NCBI GenBank assembly: GCA_022393335.1
Contig: JAJEKB010021268.1
Coordinates: 531,505-595,504 of the forward strand
DNA from: Macrotrachela quadricornifera
Taxonomy: Eukaryota; Rotifera; Eurotatoria; Philodinida; Philodinidae
Reading direction: 5' to 3'
DNA length: 64,000 nucleotides
Translations under genes and position numbers: made by a program
Shown: positions 13,050-23,533 of the stretch, in pieces
Numbering within the stretch: position 1 is the first letter of the stretch
Layout of the letters: each line of letters opens with the position of its first letter
The notes under the pieces: model-generated
Database searches by the model: none
Told to the model about the DNA's origin: nothing
What the model saw: the letters and a program-made list of their open reading frames with translations, nothing else

Positions 13050-13546
13050 ACAGTATAGTCCAAAAATTACTTACCAGTCTTTAATTACGAATAACTTCTG
13101 ATGGGAACAAGATAGAGAGCTGTGATTTTTATCGTTGAAAGGAGAAAGCATAGTTGCATAGTTTCATGTATTATTCAACAATATCAATTGTTAATCGGAT
13201 AATTAGTCAATAATCTTTCATAGTATATCGATAGATCTATGAAAATGACATATAAGCTCAATCCTAAAAGAAACGCTAGAATTATGCACGTGTGAATTAC
13301 GTCGCACTTTTACCGCTTAGTAATACATTTATAACTCTTCAGTGCAAGCAGATAATAGATTTAGTTGTGGATGCAGATGTGAAATGATGTTTATGCACAA
13401 ACCTGGGGTACTGCTGAATAATATATGAAACTACACAATAAAACATCGTCTTTCCAACAATGAGAACAGAAGTTCTCTCTCTTGTTCCCATCAAAAGTTA
13501 TTCGCAATTAAAGACTGCTAGATAACTTTTTGACCACCCTGAATAG
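13050..13546. mobile_element. Small inverted-repeat (MITE-like) element
   Basis: The arms at about 13050-13185 and 13412-13546 are reverse complements. Shared blocks are GTCTTTAATTACGAATAACTT / GTCTTTAATTGCGAATAACTT, TGATGGGAACAAGA and ATAGTTTCATRTATTATTCA (R = A or G). The outer ends read CAGTATAGTCCAAAAA and, inverted, CAGGGTGGTCAAAAAG, a style common in Tc1/mariner-type termini. The loop of about 225 bp has no gene, so it is a non-autonomous element. Flanking TA duplicates are not clear. Confidence 0.7.
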
Positions 13547-14154
13547 TCATTTTTGTAAATAGTCATTTCTATAAAGAACCAGAAATTTCAAAAAAGAGTG
13601 AGGACGTAATGACAAAATGCAACTTTTTATTGTTGGTCAATTTAGAATGTTCTTATTACACTCAGATTATTTTTCAACAAATAAATTCACAAATACGCAT
13701 GAATATATAGTACAGCGTGATATGAACTGCAACTATTCATTTTCAAATAGATATATCAATGAAAGGCTTAAATATATTAATAGCGATAATTGTGCTATAG
13801 AGAATTGAGTAAACATAACGTCTACTTACACAAATCGTTTTTGGTTAGATATATTGTTTTCAAACGAAAAATATACTCCGTTTTAAGCAAAAGTTGGTTT
13901 TAAACCGGTAAATCGATAGGCTGATTTTAAGTTATTTCGTTTTAGTGATTAGCTCTTTTGACCGATTAGTTTTTCGAAGCCAGAAAATATTGGCCAAATG
14001 AATGTCAAAAAACTGTAAAACAGAAAAATTCTTATATCAAATGACTTTTTATATGTTCCTGAAAACTACTATAACAAGAAAACTTCAATATTCATTGGAA
14101 GTCATATCTTTAATTTAAAAATATATGATTTTCAAAATCTCTTTCTCATTTAGC
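13547..14154. other. Intergenic, no gene recognised
   Basis: AT-rich DNA between two mobile elements. A 63-codon frame at 13617-13808 has no recognisable content. Confidence 0.4.
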
Positions 14155-14169
14155 AGTATTGATTTCTTT
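14155..14169 (+). repeat. LINE target-site duplication, copy 1
   Basis: AGTATTGATTTCTTT, identical to 19259-19273. It runs directly into the T tract that is the inverted poly-A tail. Confidence 0.9.
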
Positions 14170-14189
14170 TTTTTTTTTTTTTTTTTTTT
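14167..14189 (-). other. LINE poly-A tail
   Basis: A run of 23 T's on the plus strand, i.e. the A tail of the minus-strand element; its first bases overlap the end of the target duplication. Confidence 0.85.
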
Positions 14190-14424
14190 ATTTTCGCAAA
14201 AAACTGCGATCCGAAGATCCTGACAGTACATATGAATATGAAGAAGTAGAAAGAAAAGAGACAGGAAAGAAAAGAAAAACGAAATATCTATATAGAAATC
14301 CACAATAACGATAGTGGCTAAAACAAATGATAGAAAAGCAAAATTAAGAAACAAGAGAAGCAAAGAAAAAGTAAGGCACATAACAGCAAAAGTAATTCAT
14401 AAAGAGAGAAAAAAAGAACAAAAA

Positions 14425-17400
14425 CTAACCTGGAAAAAGAAAAGATTCAGGAAATTCTTCAAGAAGTTTAATTTCACTGATCTCATAATTAGGAACAGAG
14501 GAATCTGAGGGAACAGAACACAACCAGTTAACGGTTTTTTCAATTACTGATTGGTTAGGGACAAATCTTTTGGATCTCCTCAGCCATTTAACCGAAAAAT
14601 GTCCATTGACCCAACATTGTCTGAGAACATTCAAGTTGGCTTTTTCAAATAACAATATTCCATCAGTTGAATCGGCTAGTGCAACTAAATATTTCTCCCA
14701 ATAAGCGGCGCAACGATCTTCATAAGACTTTTCATCAAGAGCGAAAGCAAAGAAATTTTCATTCCAGTTTAAGCAATTCAAAACGCGTCTTAAAGAGGAG
14801 TAATAAAAGTGTGATAAATCACATTGTTGTTTCTCAGAAAGAAATGGATAAATCGGATAAGTCCATGTAAAAATAGGTAAAACAAAGGATAAAAAAAGAG
14901 TTTTACGAAGATGAGGAGAAGAACAACCAAAAAGTTTAAACGATTTAATCAAAGAGATCCTATGTCTAACTTTAGTCATCATAAATTTTAGGAATTTACC
15001 CCAACCTAACTTGGAGGAGATAAGATAACCGAGATATTTATACTCAGGAACCCAATTGATTTTTTCTTGAAAACCATACTTAAAATATATATCAAACTTA
15101 GGATAATCAATCGCACGGGCACTAAATAAAGCCTCAGTTTTATTAGTATTAATAGGTTGATCGGTTAAGCACGAGTAATATTCAAGGTAATCCATAAAGA
15201 CCTTAATTCGTTTTTCTAAATCAAGACATTGGTAAGAATACTTTATCCCTAATTGGCCAGCAACAATTGCAGCTAGATCATCAGCGAAAAAATGACTGAT
15301 ACAACCACCCAACGAACTACCCATATCACAATTGTAAGTGATGAATAGAGTGGGGGTAAGAACACTACCTTGTGGACCACCCTTTTCAATCTCAAACCAA
15401 CGTGATCTTTTACCATTAATTTCAATAAAACATCTCCTGTTAAATAACCAAGCTTCTATCCAGTTGAGATATGCAGGAGGAATACCTAAGTTCCTTAATT
15501 TACCAATACAACCGAGGAACCATAACTGGTCAAACGCAGCACGAAAATCAACAAAAATAGTACTAACCGGAGCACTATTCGACATAAGACTATATATGTC
15601 TTCTAGAAAAAGTAACAAACGGGTTTGTAAACGAAAACCTTCTCTAAACCCAGATTGATTATCTGGCAAAAGACCTCTCCTGGACAAGAGATTACAAAAA
15701 CGTGTAAGAAAGAGTCTCTCACCAACTTTTTGAAAAGAATCAAGTAGGGATATAGGACGAGTTAATGATGGTGAACAAATAGATTCTTTTTTAGCTAATA
15801 AAATTACACGAGTGTCCTTCCATGCAGAGGGTAAAAAAGAATTTTGAAAAGAAAAATTGAAGAGTTTTAATAACAACGACCAATAATCAATATGCAAAAA
15901 GTTAAACATATAGTTAGCAATACCATGAGCATCAATTGATTTCTTTTTACGTTTAGCATGAACTGAATTAACTAGTTCATCAAGTGTAACTTCCGGGATG
16001 GTTTCATCATTATTATCAAAGTCAATTGGAGGAGAATCAGTATATGGATGAGGTCTAATAATATTTGAACTTTTAAAGAAATTCTCATAATAATCAGCCG
16101 CGACATTACACATATGTTCACTTTCTCTAACAATTTGTCCAGAAGAATCAATAAGGGCGTGAAGAGAAGTGGATGAAGGTTTTAAAAAACGTTTGCTTCT
16201 GTACCAAAAAGACGTGGCTGCAGGAGAAGAAGAGTTTCGAACATGGAGATGATAAGCAAGTTGTGATGAGAAAAAACGATTAAGTTGACTTCTAGCAACT
16301 CTTTTCAATGATAGGACCTCCTTTTTTAACATAGGACATTTCGTTCTTATTTGCCTGAAAGAAAGTGCTCTGATATAAGATAAGAACGTTCTTAATTCAG
16401 CAGGTAAAGCTGAACGATATTTATCTAAATAGAAATAAGTTGTACAACGAGTTGACAAAAGATATAAAAAACGAATGTACTCATTATATGTATTATCAAG
16501 AGAAGAGAGAGAAGATAGATCCCAGTTCTCTTCCCAAAAGGAGAATGTATATTCAGAAAAGAGTGAGAAAACTTTCCAATGTGTATTTTTACCAAGCTTT
16601 TGTTCAGGAATATTCAAAGGAATTATAGAAATTATTGGAAGATGATCACTTGTTGTATTTCCATCATATGTATGAATATCTAAACTTACACCACGTACAA
16701 AAGCATAATCGATTACTCTCTGCGAACGCAAGGAAGTAGGAGAGTTAGGAAAAATTGGAGCTAAAAATTGATCATCGGACCATTGAAGTAATGTTTCAGC
16801 TTTTTTTCCATCCTGCATAATATCAACATTAAAATCACCATAAATGATACATTTTTTAGATAAAAAGGGAGAGAGATCTTCCCAAGACCATGATTTACTA
16901 GCTGGTGCATATACACCAAGTATTCTAAAATCTTCTTCTCCTTTAATATCCACTGCACAAACATTTGGAAGTTTACAACCAACTCTACTAGAAACAATGC
17001 CTTCTTTGACTAGAACAAGCACCCCGCCATTTTTATTCTCACCTTTTTGATAGAAAATTCTAAAATTAGAGAAGATTCTATTGTAAAAGGAGGTATCAAT
17101 AACACCAGTTTCAAGAAGAATAAGAATATCAAATTTAAATGATGTAATAAGGAGAAGAACTTCCTGCCATCTCTGGTCTAAACCACGAACATTAAATGAA
17201 AGAATATGAAGAGGAAGAGAATCAGATTTAGTACATGTAGGAATATAGCTTTGCCAAAGAGAAAAACAGGAATGAAGATTTAAACTATTTTCCCATTCCT
17301 CAAGAATTTCACAGAACAAGTTGAAATTAAAAGGAGAAAGAGAAGCTTTAGCTTTACAAAGAAAATGATTACGTTTAGAAAGTTTAGAAGGAGAAACACA

Positions 17401-17436
17401 TGAGAAAAAAGGAACAGCATAAGGTGAAAGAGACAT
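14425..17436 (-). CDS. LINE ORF2: APE endonuclease and reverse transcriptase
   Basis: 1003 aa. It nicks target DNA and copies the element RNA there. The endonuclease domain spans residues about 75-275 with the full catalytic set: SFNVRG (80-85), LLETG with E109, GVYAP with Y176, GDFN (200-203), IDY (242-244) and SDHLP (263-267). The reverse transcriptase spans about 530-800: RPISLLDSFQK, NQSGFREG, VDFRAAFD (629-636), GGPQGSVLTP (686-695) and the active-site FADD (717-720), then the EYKYLGYLIS thumb motif. A cysteine-containing C-terminal tail follows. I see no RNase H. Its ATG overlaps the ORF1 stop as TAATG, so translation by termination-reinitiation is likely. The frame is uninterrupted. 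Short plus-strand frames inside it are shadows. Confidence 0.95.
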   Translation of the reverse strand: MSLSPYAVPFFSCVSPSKLSKRNHFLCKAKASLSPFNFNLFCEILEEWENSLNLHSCFSLWQSYIPTCTKSDSLPLHILSFNVRGLDQRWQEVLLLITSFKFDILILLETGVIDTSFYNRIFSNFRIFYQKGENKNGGVLVLVKEGIVSSRVGCKLPNVCAVDIKGEEDFRILGVYAPASKSWSWEDLSPFLSKKCIIYGDFNVDIMQDGKKAETLLQWSDDQFLAPIFPNSPTSLRSQRVIDYAFVRGVSLDIHTYDGNTTSDHLPIISIIPLNIPEQKLGKNTHWKVFSLFSEYTFSFWEENWDLSSLSSLDNTYNEYIRFLYLLSTRCTTYFYLDKYRSALPAELRTFLSYIRALSFRQIRTKCPMLKKEVLSLKRVARSQLNRFFSSQLAYHLHVRNSSSPAATSFWYRSKRFLKPSSTSLHALIDSSGQIVRESEHMCNVAADYYENFFKSSNIIRPHPYTDSPPIDFDNNDETIPEVTLDELVNSVHAKRKKKSIDAHGIANYMFNFLHIDYWSLLLKLFNFSFQNSFLPSAWKDTRVILLAKKESICSPSLTRPISLLDSFQKVGERLFLTRFCNLLSRRGLLPDNQSGFREGFRLQTRLLLFLEDIYSLMSNSAPVSTIFVDFRAAFDQLWFLGCIGKLRNLGIPPAYLNWIEAWLFNRRCFIEINGKRSRWFEIEKGGPQGSVLTPTLFITYNCDMGSSLGGCISHFFADDLAAIVAGQLGIKYSYQCLDLEKRIKVFMDYLEYYSCLTDQPINTNKTEALFSARAIDYPKFDIYFKYGFQEKINWVPEYKYLGYLISSKLGWGKFLKFMMTKVRHRISLIKSFKLFGCSSPHLRKTLFLSFVLPIFTWTYPIYPFLSEKQQCDLSHFYYSSLRRVLNCLNWNENFFAFALDEKSYEDRCAAYWEKYLVALADSTDGILLFEKANLNVLRQCWVNGHFSVKWLRRSKRFVPNQSVIEKTVNWLCSVPSDSSVPNYEISEIKLLEEFPESFLFPG

Positions 17437-17438
17437 TA
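17434..17438 (-). promoter_or_regulatory. TAATG stop/restart junction between ORF1 and ORF2
   Basis: Read on the minus strand, the last A of the ORF1 stop is the first A of the ORF2 start. This arrangement is known from some two-ORF LINEs, where ORF2 is made by reinitiation after ORF1 terminates. Confidence 0.85.
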
Positions 17439-19097
17439 GTTAGTAAAATGCTTACCATCTTTGGCTTTCTTCATTTGTAAAAGATAACGTTCTAGTTTAA
17501 GTTTAAGATCAAAATCAAGAGGATTTCCTTTCTTGTCTTGATTTTGCTTAGCAAATATGCTAAATAAATCTTCGAACATTGGAATAATTAATTTGGTAAA
17601 TATATTCTCATGGCGTTCTACAAAAAGACCCTGATGTACCACTGCTTTTTTTAAATCCACAGCTTGTTCAGATAATAGATTTAAATTTTCTTTAATAAGT
17701 ATATCACTTGCATTTTTTTCCGAAATGAATTGTTCAAACTTTTCATATTTCAGTTGAAGATTTGATAAATGAACATTAACTTCGGACATCTTCACCAGCA
17801 AATCATCTAATTTATTTAACATCGAATTAGTTGGTGTACATTGAGCAGTACTTGCTATACATTGTGCAGTAGGTAGAGGAGGAAAATTTGAACTAATATA
17901 TTTAAAATTAGCATTGTTTAGATTAAGTGAGTCATTAGGTGCAGCAGAAGATGAATGATTATTTGAAGCTAAAAGTTTACGCGTTAATTCAGATCTAAAC
18001 GATTTCACCACCTGACATTTAAGCGAATTAGACTTATGGTCGAGACCACAGTGGATGCACTTTTCAATGTTCGAACAACGATGTAACTTCAAGTCCTCCA
18101 CTAATTCACCACAAGTTCGACAGGTATCTTTAACCTGGGTACATTGTTTCTTGAAGTGGCCCAACCCCATGCATTTTGAACAAATGAGAACATTTGCTGG
18201 TGCTAAATATTCGTCAATATCATATACAATATAATCGATAGTAATTTTTTTATTTTTCAATAATTCTTCACGAACATCAGATGATGTAAGTTCAAGTTTA
18301 ACTAGTTTGATTATATTCTGAAATTTATTTTTCATCCTAATCACATTTTTCACAGCAGGATAACGATTTTTCACATTGGAACAGAAATCATCGAAGTTCA
18401 CCTGAAGATTAACATTTTTCACCAATAATGATAATTGAGGAGGAATCGATGGAGTAGATGGAAGAACATAGGATAATTGATTGAAAGCATTAGGCCAATG
18501 ATTTTGATCTAATAAAAAGCAAAAAGATGATGCATCTTTTAGAAAAAGAAGAACATCATATTCCGTGCTAGAACTGTTGTTGGATAAACGACAATTTAAA
18601 ATATTAATTTCCTTTTGGTATTTATTCATACAATGAACCGTTAAACATTCTTTAGCTTGATTTGGTGTAACTTTACCATTGTTAAATCTGATGATAAAGG
18701 GGGGGAAAGGGTAACGTGATTGTGCATAACGTGTTGATTCATTGGAAATCGAAATTTGTTGTAGAAGAGGTACATGTTGTGAAGCAGCTTCTCGTAGAAC
18801 TGTATCGGGTAATACAGGTTGAGCATTCATAATAACAGAAGAAGAAATGAGTGAAGGAATAACAAGTGGTGGAACAACGTGTGGTTGAATGTTTGAAGAT
18901 GTCACTAGTGTACGTTTACGTTTCTGTTTTTGTTTACTTTTAACAGTTTCAAAATCATCAAACGATTCATTGGACGAGAGTGTTTTAGGTATAGAGGACT
19001 CAGGAGATCCAATAAAAACCACATTTGTTGAAACAGGTGCTGGATCAGAGGGTATAACATTTAAACTGTGTAAATCTTTACTTGATGAAGAAGTCAT
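17436..19097 (-). CDS. LINE ORF1: RRM-like and CCHC zinc-knuckle protein
   Basis: 553 aa, an RNA-binding nucleocapsid-type protein of the retroelement. The first 100 residues or so are Ser/Pro-rich with a basic patch (KSKQKQKRKR, 53-62). Two alpha-beta segments follow (about 130-200 and 220-300), the second with RRM-like order (SLLVKNVNL .. RYPAVKNV .. YIVYDI). Three zinc knuckles come next: C306-x2-C309-x4-H314-x4-C319, a second around C326/C329/H339/C341, and C347-x2-C350-x3-H354-x6-C361. A coiled coil lies at about 425-490. The N-terminal start at 19097 is the first ATG. The stop TAA overlaps the ORF2 start. The middle and knuckle region resembles the host-like gene at 47972-48620. Confidence 0.92.
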   Translation of the reverse strand: MTSSSSKDLHSLNVIPSDPAPVSTNVVFIGSPESSIPKTLSSNESFDDFETVKSKQKQKRKRTLVTSSNIQPHVVPPLVIPSLISSSVIMNAQPVLPDTVLREAASQHVPLLQQISISNESTRYAQSRYPFPPFIIRFNNGKVTPNQAKECLTVHCMNKYQKEINILNCRLSNNSSSTEYDVLLFLKDASSFCFLLDQNHWPNAFNQLSYVLPSTPSIPPQLSLLVKNVNLQVNFDDFCSNVKNRYPAVKNVIRMKNKFQNIIKLVKLELTSSDVREELLKNKKITIDYIVYDIDEYLAPANVLICSKCMGLGHFKKQCTQVKDTCRTCGELVEDLKLHRCSNIEKCIHCGLDHKSNSLKCQVVKSFRSELTRKLLASNNHSSSAAPNDSLNLNNANFKYISSNFPPLPTAQCIASTAQCTPTNSMLNKLDDLLVKMSEVNVHLSNLQLKYEKFEQFISEKNASDILIKENLNLLSEQAVDLKKAVVHQGLFVERHENIFTKLIIPMFEDLFSIFAKQNQDKKGNPLDFDLKLKLERYLLQMKKAKDGKHFTN

Positions 19098-19258
19098 TTA
19101 GAATGACTCAAATTCAACAAATGAAGAAATAATAATTAATTTTCTCTTCTCCCAACACACTCCGCGAGTGCTCGAAAAAAAGAAAAAAAGAAGAAGAATG
19201 TAAGAATAAGATAAAGAGAATAATGCGACTTATCTATAGCTTGTATAAACGAGGAATG
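19098..19258 (-). promoter_or_regulatory. LINE 5'UTR / probable internal promoter
   Basis: The 161 bp between the element's 5' end and the ORF1 start. LINE promoters lie in this position; I could not identify specific elements. Most of an 89-codon minus-strand frame (19136-19405) crosses its end and is chimeric. Confidence 0.5.
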
Positions 19259-19273
19259 AGTATTGATTTCTTT
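19259..19273 (+). repeat. LINE target-site duplication, copy 2
   Basis: AGTATTGATTTCTTT, identical to 14155-14169, at the element's 5' end. Confidence 0.9.
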
Positions 19274-21330
19274 AACAATACGCATCGCTTCAGTATATTT
19301 TGCTAGGAGCCCTACAAAAAAGTTTTGAATTATATATATTTTATTGAAAACTAGTATTAAGACATCTAAAAATCGAACCAACGCGGACGACTCTAGGAGA
19401 GTCACTAGTGTCGTATCGTTATCGATTGCTCAATTTTATGTATGCTGTGTGAATGGTCTAACTTAATGCTGTATTTTCTTTTTTACAACACCTTGTAGTA
19501 GCACTGGAAAACCTATAATAAATGCACTTCATTTATTTTGATTTTTAAGCAAATTTTCGTACTTTTTGTTACAATTTAATTATATAATATTGGAGAAAAA
19601 CATATGTCCCTGCCTTCCCTTTCGATTGATGAAAACCGTAGATCTCTTTGAAAGAGCTACAAAACCTTATATTTTCGAAAGTTGAAAAGATCTGGGTATA
19701 TAGAAATTCCTAAGTGAAAATGTCTTAGAACCACATATAATGATCTATTTAATTTCAGTCTGAATTTAGGAAAAAACAATTAATCCATTTCAAACTGAAA
19801 TGGGCGACTAGAGGAGTAAAGAATTATTTATCATCAAAATTCATTGTTGTCTACCTAATAATCCTTTTATTATTTGAGGAGAACCTGGAGACGATGAGGG
19901 AGGGTTATGGGGCTGGGAAACTACGGGGACTAGGAGGATTAAGGAGACAAAGAGAGACTAAGGCAATCAAGGTGGACTAAAGGGACTAAGAAGAACTGAG
20001 GGTACTAAGGAGAACTAAGGGTACCAAGGAGACTAAAGGATGATGATGGTGCTAGTGATGATAAACAATTGTGTTAGTGATGGTACTGGTGATAATTGCA
20101 CCGGAATTGGTGATGATGAGGGTAAAGAATATTAGTATAAAATGAGGACAGCATATACCAACTTCATATAGCATTAGTCCTCCTAGCCCCCTAAGTCCTC
20201 CCTGTATCCTATATAAAGGGATACTATATATGTATACATAACGTACATACACCAAATGCTAGAATTCAAGAATTCCTTAGCTCCATGTCGATTGTCCGTT
20301 ATCTCTTGTTTTGTTAAATTTTGTTCTGCATGTTGATATGTGAAATGGATAAGTTCTATTGGAAATGTGCAACTATTTTTTAGTCGCTGTAGTCCCTATA
20401 CCTTGATAAAATGGAGGGTGGTTTTTTCTTCAAAGTTCAATTTGAATTAAAAAAAAACCATAGATTCAACTTCGATACGACATATACATTTTACAAAAAC
20501 ATAAAAAGCTATTTTTCAAATAATAAAATACATTTTCTTACACGTTTAAGCTTCTTCTATAACCTAACATAAATATCTCTTTCGAATTCTGAAATAAATA
20601 GTGATGTCTGAAGTATTTCGTGGGGTAAGCAAATCGGTATATAAATAACTAAATACACTTACGTTGAAAATTAATAGTAGAATAATTCGATATTGTTTCG
20701 ATGTATATAAGTAGCAAGTGATACTGCGTATTTATATTCAGTGAAATCAGTGAGCTTTTTTCAATGAATGTTTATTTACCTGGCGCAATGGACCGTGATA
20801 ATTAATGTACATGATGATTAACATAGCCATGGATGAAGGTCTTTCGCGTATGTTTCATTTTTTCACCACGCTGTGCTATACAGTTTTTTCTTTTTTTTCC
20901 ATTCTTTGCTTGACACACAAGAAAAAAACATGTGTATATTTAACATAGGTGAATGAAGCAGCCAATTCGATCAGGATCGTCGGCGATTGGTCTAGAAACA
21001 CTTTCAAAGACTTCTTTACTTGCTCTAAATACAACTTGATGAGCTCTATGAAATGATGCTTTTATAGTTTTGATAGCTCAACTCTGCGTCCAAAAATCTT
21101 AAAATAACGGGTATCCCAAAGAAAATGGGCCTCTCAGTATTTTACTGACACCTTTATCTATTCCTATTAGTTCGAACTCAATTTTTTTTCAAAGTTCCGT
21201 CTTGCTATCCTCTACAAAAACCTATACTTCGGGTTTCATTCGAACGTGCATTCTATTTGTCGTAAGATGAAGAGTGAAGATCTTCAAAAAGTCATTATTT
21301 CTAAATACCAGAACGATGATGGTTCAGCCA
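19274..21330. other. Intergenic, no gene recognised
   Basis: Holds a purine-rich repetitive tract (listed separately) and otherwise AT-rich DNA. A short minus-strand frame directly next to the LINE (about 19274-19310) may be an exon remnant. Confidence 0.4.
19877..20045 (+). repeat. Purine-rich degenerate minisatellite
   Basis: The plus strand is almost all A and G here and repeats variants of GGGACTAAGGAGAACTAAGG with steps of about 10-20 bp. A pyrimidine-rich stretch at about 20175-20206 (TCCTCCTAGCCCCCTAAGTC) is partly complementary to it, so the two could pair. Confidence 0.7.
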
Positions 21331-21680
21331 ACGAGAGAACTTCTCCAGGTGTTCAATCCCTTTAGGTCTCATCTCTTGGCAATAGGTAGACCTCAATGAG
21401 ATATGAAAAACCTCAAAATGATTCGTGCGCTCGCGTCTTTATTTTCGAGATATCGAATTTTCAAGATTCATACGAAAAGAGACTGAAATGAATAATGATC
21501 ATTTTTGGAGAATACTTGAGTATTGAACCGGAGATTTTTAAAGCTTCATTCACTACTCGTATAACCTGTTCTGAATCAAGAGTTAGATCATATCTTATCA
21601 GTATTTCTTCTAGTGGCTGCTAATCAGCCTACAAAACATCTAGAACTCTTCATTCTATATTTGATATCGTCATACACTCG
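21331..21680 (+). repeat. Left terminal inverted repeat of the pogo-like element
   Basis: Reverse complement of 23534-23884 with only scattered differences over 350 bp. Confidence 0.9.
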
Positions 21681-21801
21681 AAAAAATATGATTGAGGAAA
21701 GCGAATGATACACTTTCGATTATTTTTCGTTTTCTTCGCCAGCATACTAACACGTCTGGTTGATAAATATGACATGCTCGTGTTTTTTTACGTTTCTCTA
21801 G

Positions 21802-23400
21802 TTGTTTACTTCTATCGTGTCGAACAACACGATCGCTACCACTACTATCACAAATCGTGAATGCGAAGTAGCCGACTTGTTGTGCGGTGTGTTGGAATCG
21901 ATTACTAGCAGTCACTCCAACACCGTTGAAGTTGAAACAACACTCGATCATGAGTTAGTCGATGAAGAATCAATCAATGATATCGAATGTGAAGATACAG
22001 CTGAAAAAACATGGGATCCCAATTGGAATGATGAAGATGAAGAGATGGTGTTATGCAGATAAATTTCATTCAATTACATGACTAAGGCAGTTAATTTCTA
22101 TGACGAGATTAATCCACAAACTGGAAAACAAAAGAGACGATGGGAGACAGTAAAAAATCATTTCCGACGTATCCCGCATCAAACTTATATCGCTCGCTTC
22201 CACCATTATCTATCGAAACATGGGACAAAGAAACAGAAGCTCGACAAAATCGATGACTATGTATTTGATTTGTTCGAACGGGCTCGAGAGAAAGCTCTAC
22301 CGGTGCACGATATTGATATACGTCGATGGGGTTTTAAAAAGGCTATGGATGAGTCTTTACATAATTTTGCCGCTTCAAATCATTGGTTGTATTCCTTTAA
22401 ACACAAACACAATATCATTTCACGCAAGACAACGAAGGTAACAGATTTGTGATCACTTAAGGGCGGGTGTGTGAGAAAAACCTGCGTCTTCAAAAATCAG
22501 AAAAAAATGAAAAAGTCCTTTACGAGTTCTAGACTTTCAGGTTCTTGCGATTCTTGGTTTCCTCAAGACCAATTGAGATCAGACTTGCTGTATTTGCTCT
22601 TTACAGATTGTAACGAAACGTCAATCGGAAAATCAGGAGGCGGTCAAAACTTCGGCCGATCTGTTTATGGTTGATGTTCGTAAGTATTTGTCTCAATATA
22701 GAGCCAGCGAAGTTATCAACACAGATCAGAGTGGGCTCCAGCTAGAATTACACTCTACTCGAACACTAAGTCACAAAGGAGAGAAAGTTACAACTGGATT
22801 CGTTCGCTCTATAAACGCAACTACTCAAAGCTACACAGTGCAGCCAACAATCACACTCGATGGTCATCTCCTCTCATCGCTTTACCTTTGTTTGAAGGAG
22901 CCTAAAGGACACATGAGCGAGAGTATTCGCTCGCATCTCTTTAAGGCATCGAATGTGGTGACCGCGTGTAGTAGCTCCGGAAAGCTTACAACATTCCTCG
23001 TCGAATATTGGCGTGATCATGTTCTTCTTCAAACACTTGACCATTGCAAGAAGTTTCTACTTATCTCGGACTGTTGGGGAGAACAGACATATGGAAGGGG
23101 TTATACGATCATATTTCTGGGTGTACAAGACTTGAAATACCGAAGAAAACGACAGATCAAATTCAGCCATTAGATGTCTTTTTCAACAAGCAGATGAAAG
23201 TGATACCTCGCCGGTTGTACGATTGTGTGCTGCTCGACGAACTTGACATCAATATTAGTGAACGGAACAACATCATCCACCTAATGTCTCTCACTAATAG
23301 CCAACTCTCTGTCGACGTTTTTCGTTCAATGATCCAATACGCTTGGTGCGTCAGCGGCTATATAGACAATCATCCAAGACCCTTCAAAACTGTGGGCTGA
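21802..23400 (+). pseudogene. Broken pogo-like (DDE_1) transposase
   Basis: Remains of a transposase in two coding blocks. Block 1 (about 21802-22437) has an acidic start (DPNWNDEDEE), an in-frame TAA at 22060-22062, then a CENP-B-type helix-turn-helix region (WGFKKAMDESLHNFAASNHW). An intron at 22438-22606 (GTAACAG..TTTACAG) keeps frame. Block 2 (22607-23400) has the catalytic start NTDQSG, a GRTL-type stretch (TRTLSHKGEK) and LLISDCWG with the second Asp. A frameshift at about 23090-23110 follows, after which the other frame reads DQIQPLDVFF (third Asp) to the end near 23400. Stop plus frameshift make it inactive. The codon pattern is less AT-rich than that of host genes. Confidence 0.85.
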
Positions 23401-23533
23401 AGTTTGTTTTTCGTTCGATACAACAATATATGCGGCTCCTTTTATCTGCTGCAGCTGGTGTAAAAAACCACTATGTTTCAGTCACTTTTTCTTAAACTAT
23501 CATTTTCATTGAATCAATGTTGTGAGGACTTTC

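Larger units (their letters stand above)
14170..19258 (-). mobile_element. Full-length APE-type LINE retrotransposon
   Basis: About 5.09 kb read on the minus strand: a short 5'UTR (19098-19258), ORF1 (gag-like), ORF2 (endonuclease plus reverse transcriptase), a 3'UTR of about 235 bp, and a poly-A tail seen as T's at 14167-14189. It is bounded by a perfect 15-bp duplication (14155-14169 and 19259-19273), the signature of target-primed reverse transcription. Both ORFs are open, with no stop or frameshift, so the copy is young and possibly competent. The APE endonuclease, two-ORF layout, CCHC knuckles in ORF1 and lack of a visible RNase H domain place it near the I/Jockey/R1 lineages. The exact clade needs a tree. 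Confidence 0.93.

Noticed and set aside
14314..17050. Several open frames on the plus strand and one minus frame inside the LINE
   Set aside because: They are shadows of ORF2, which has all catalytic motifs in its own frame.
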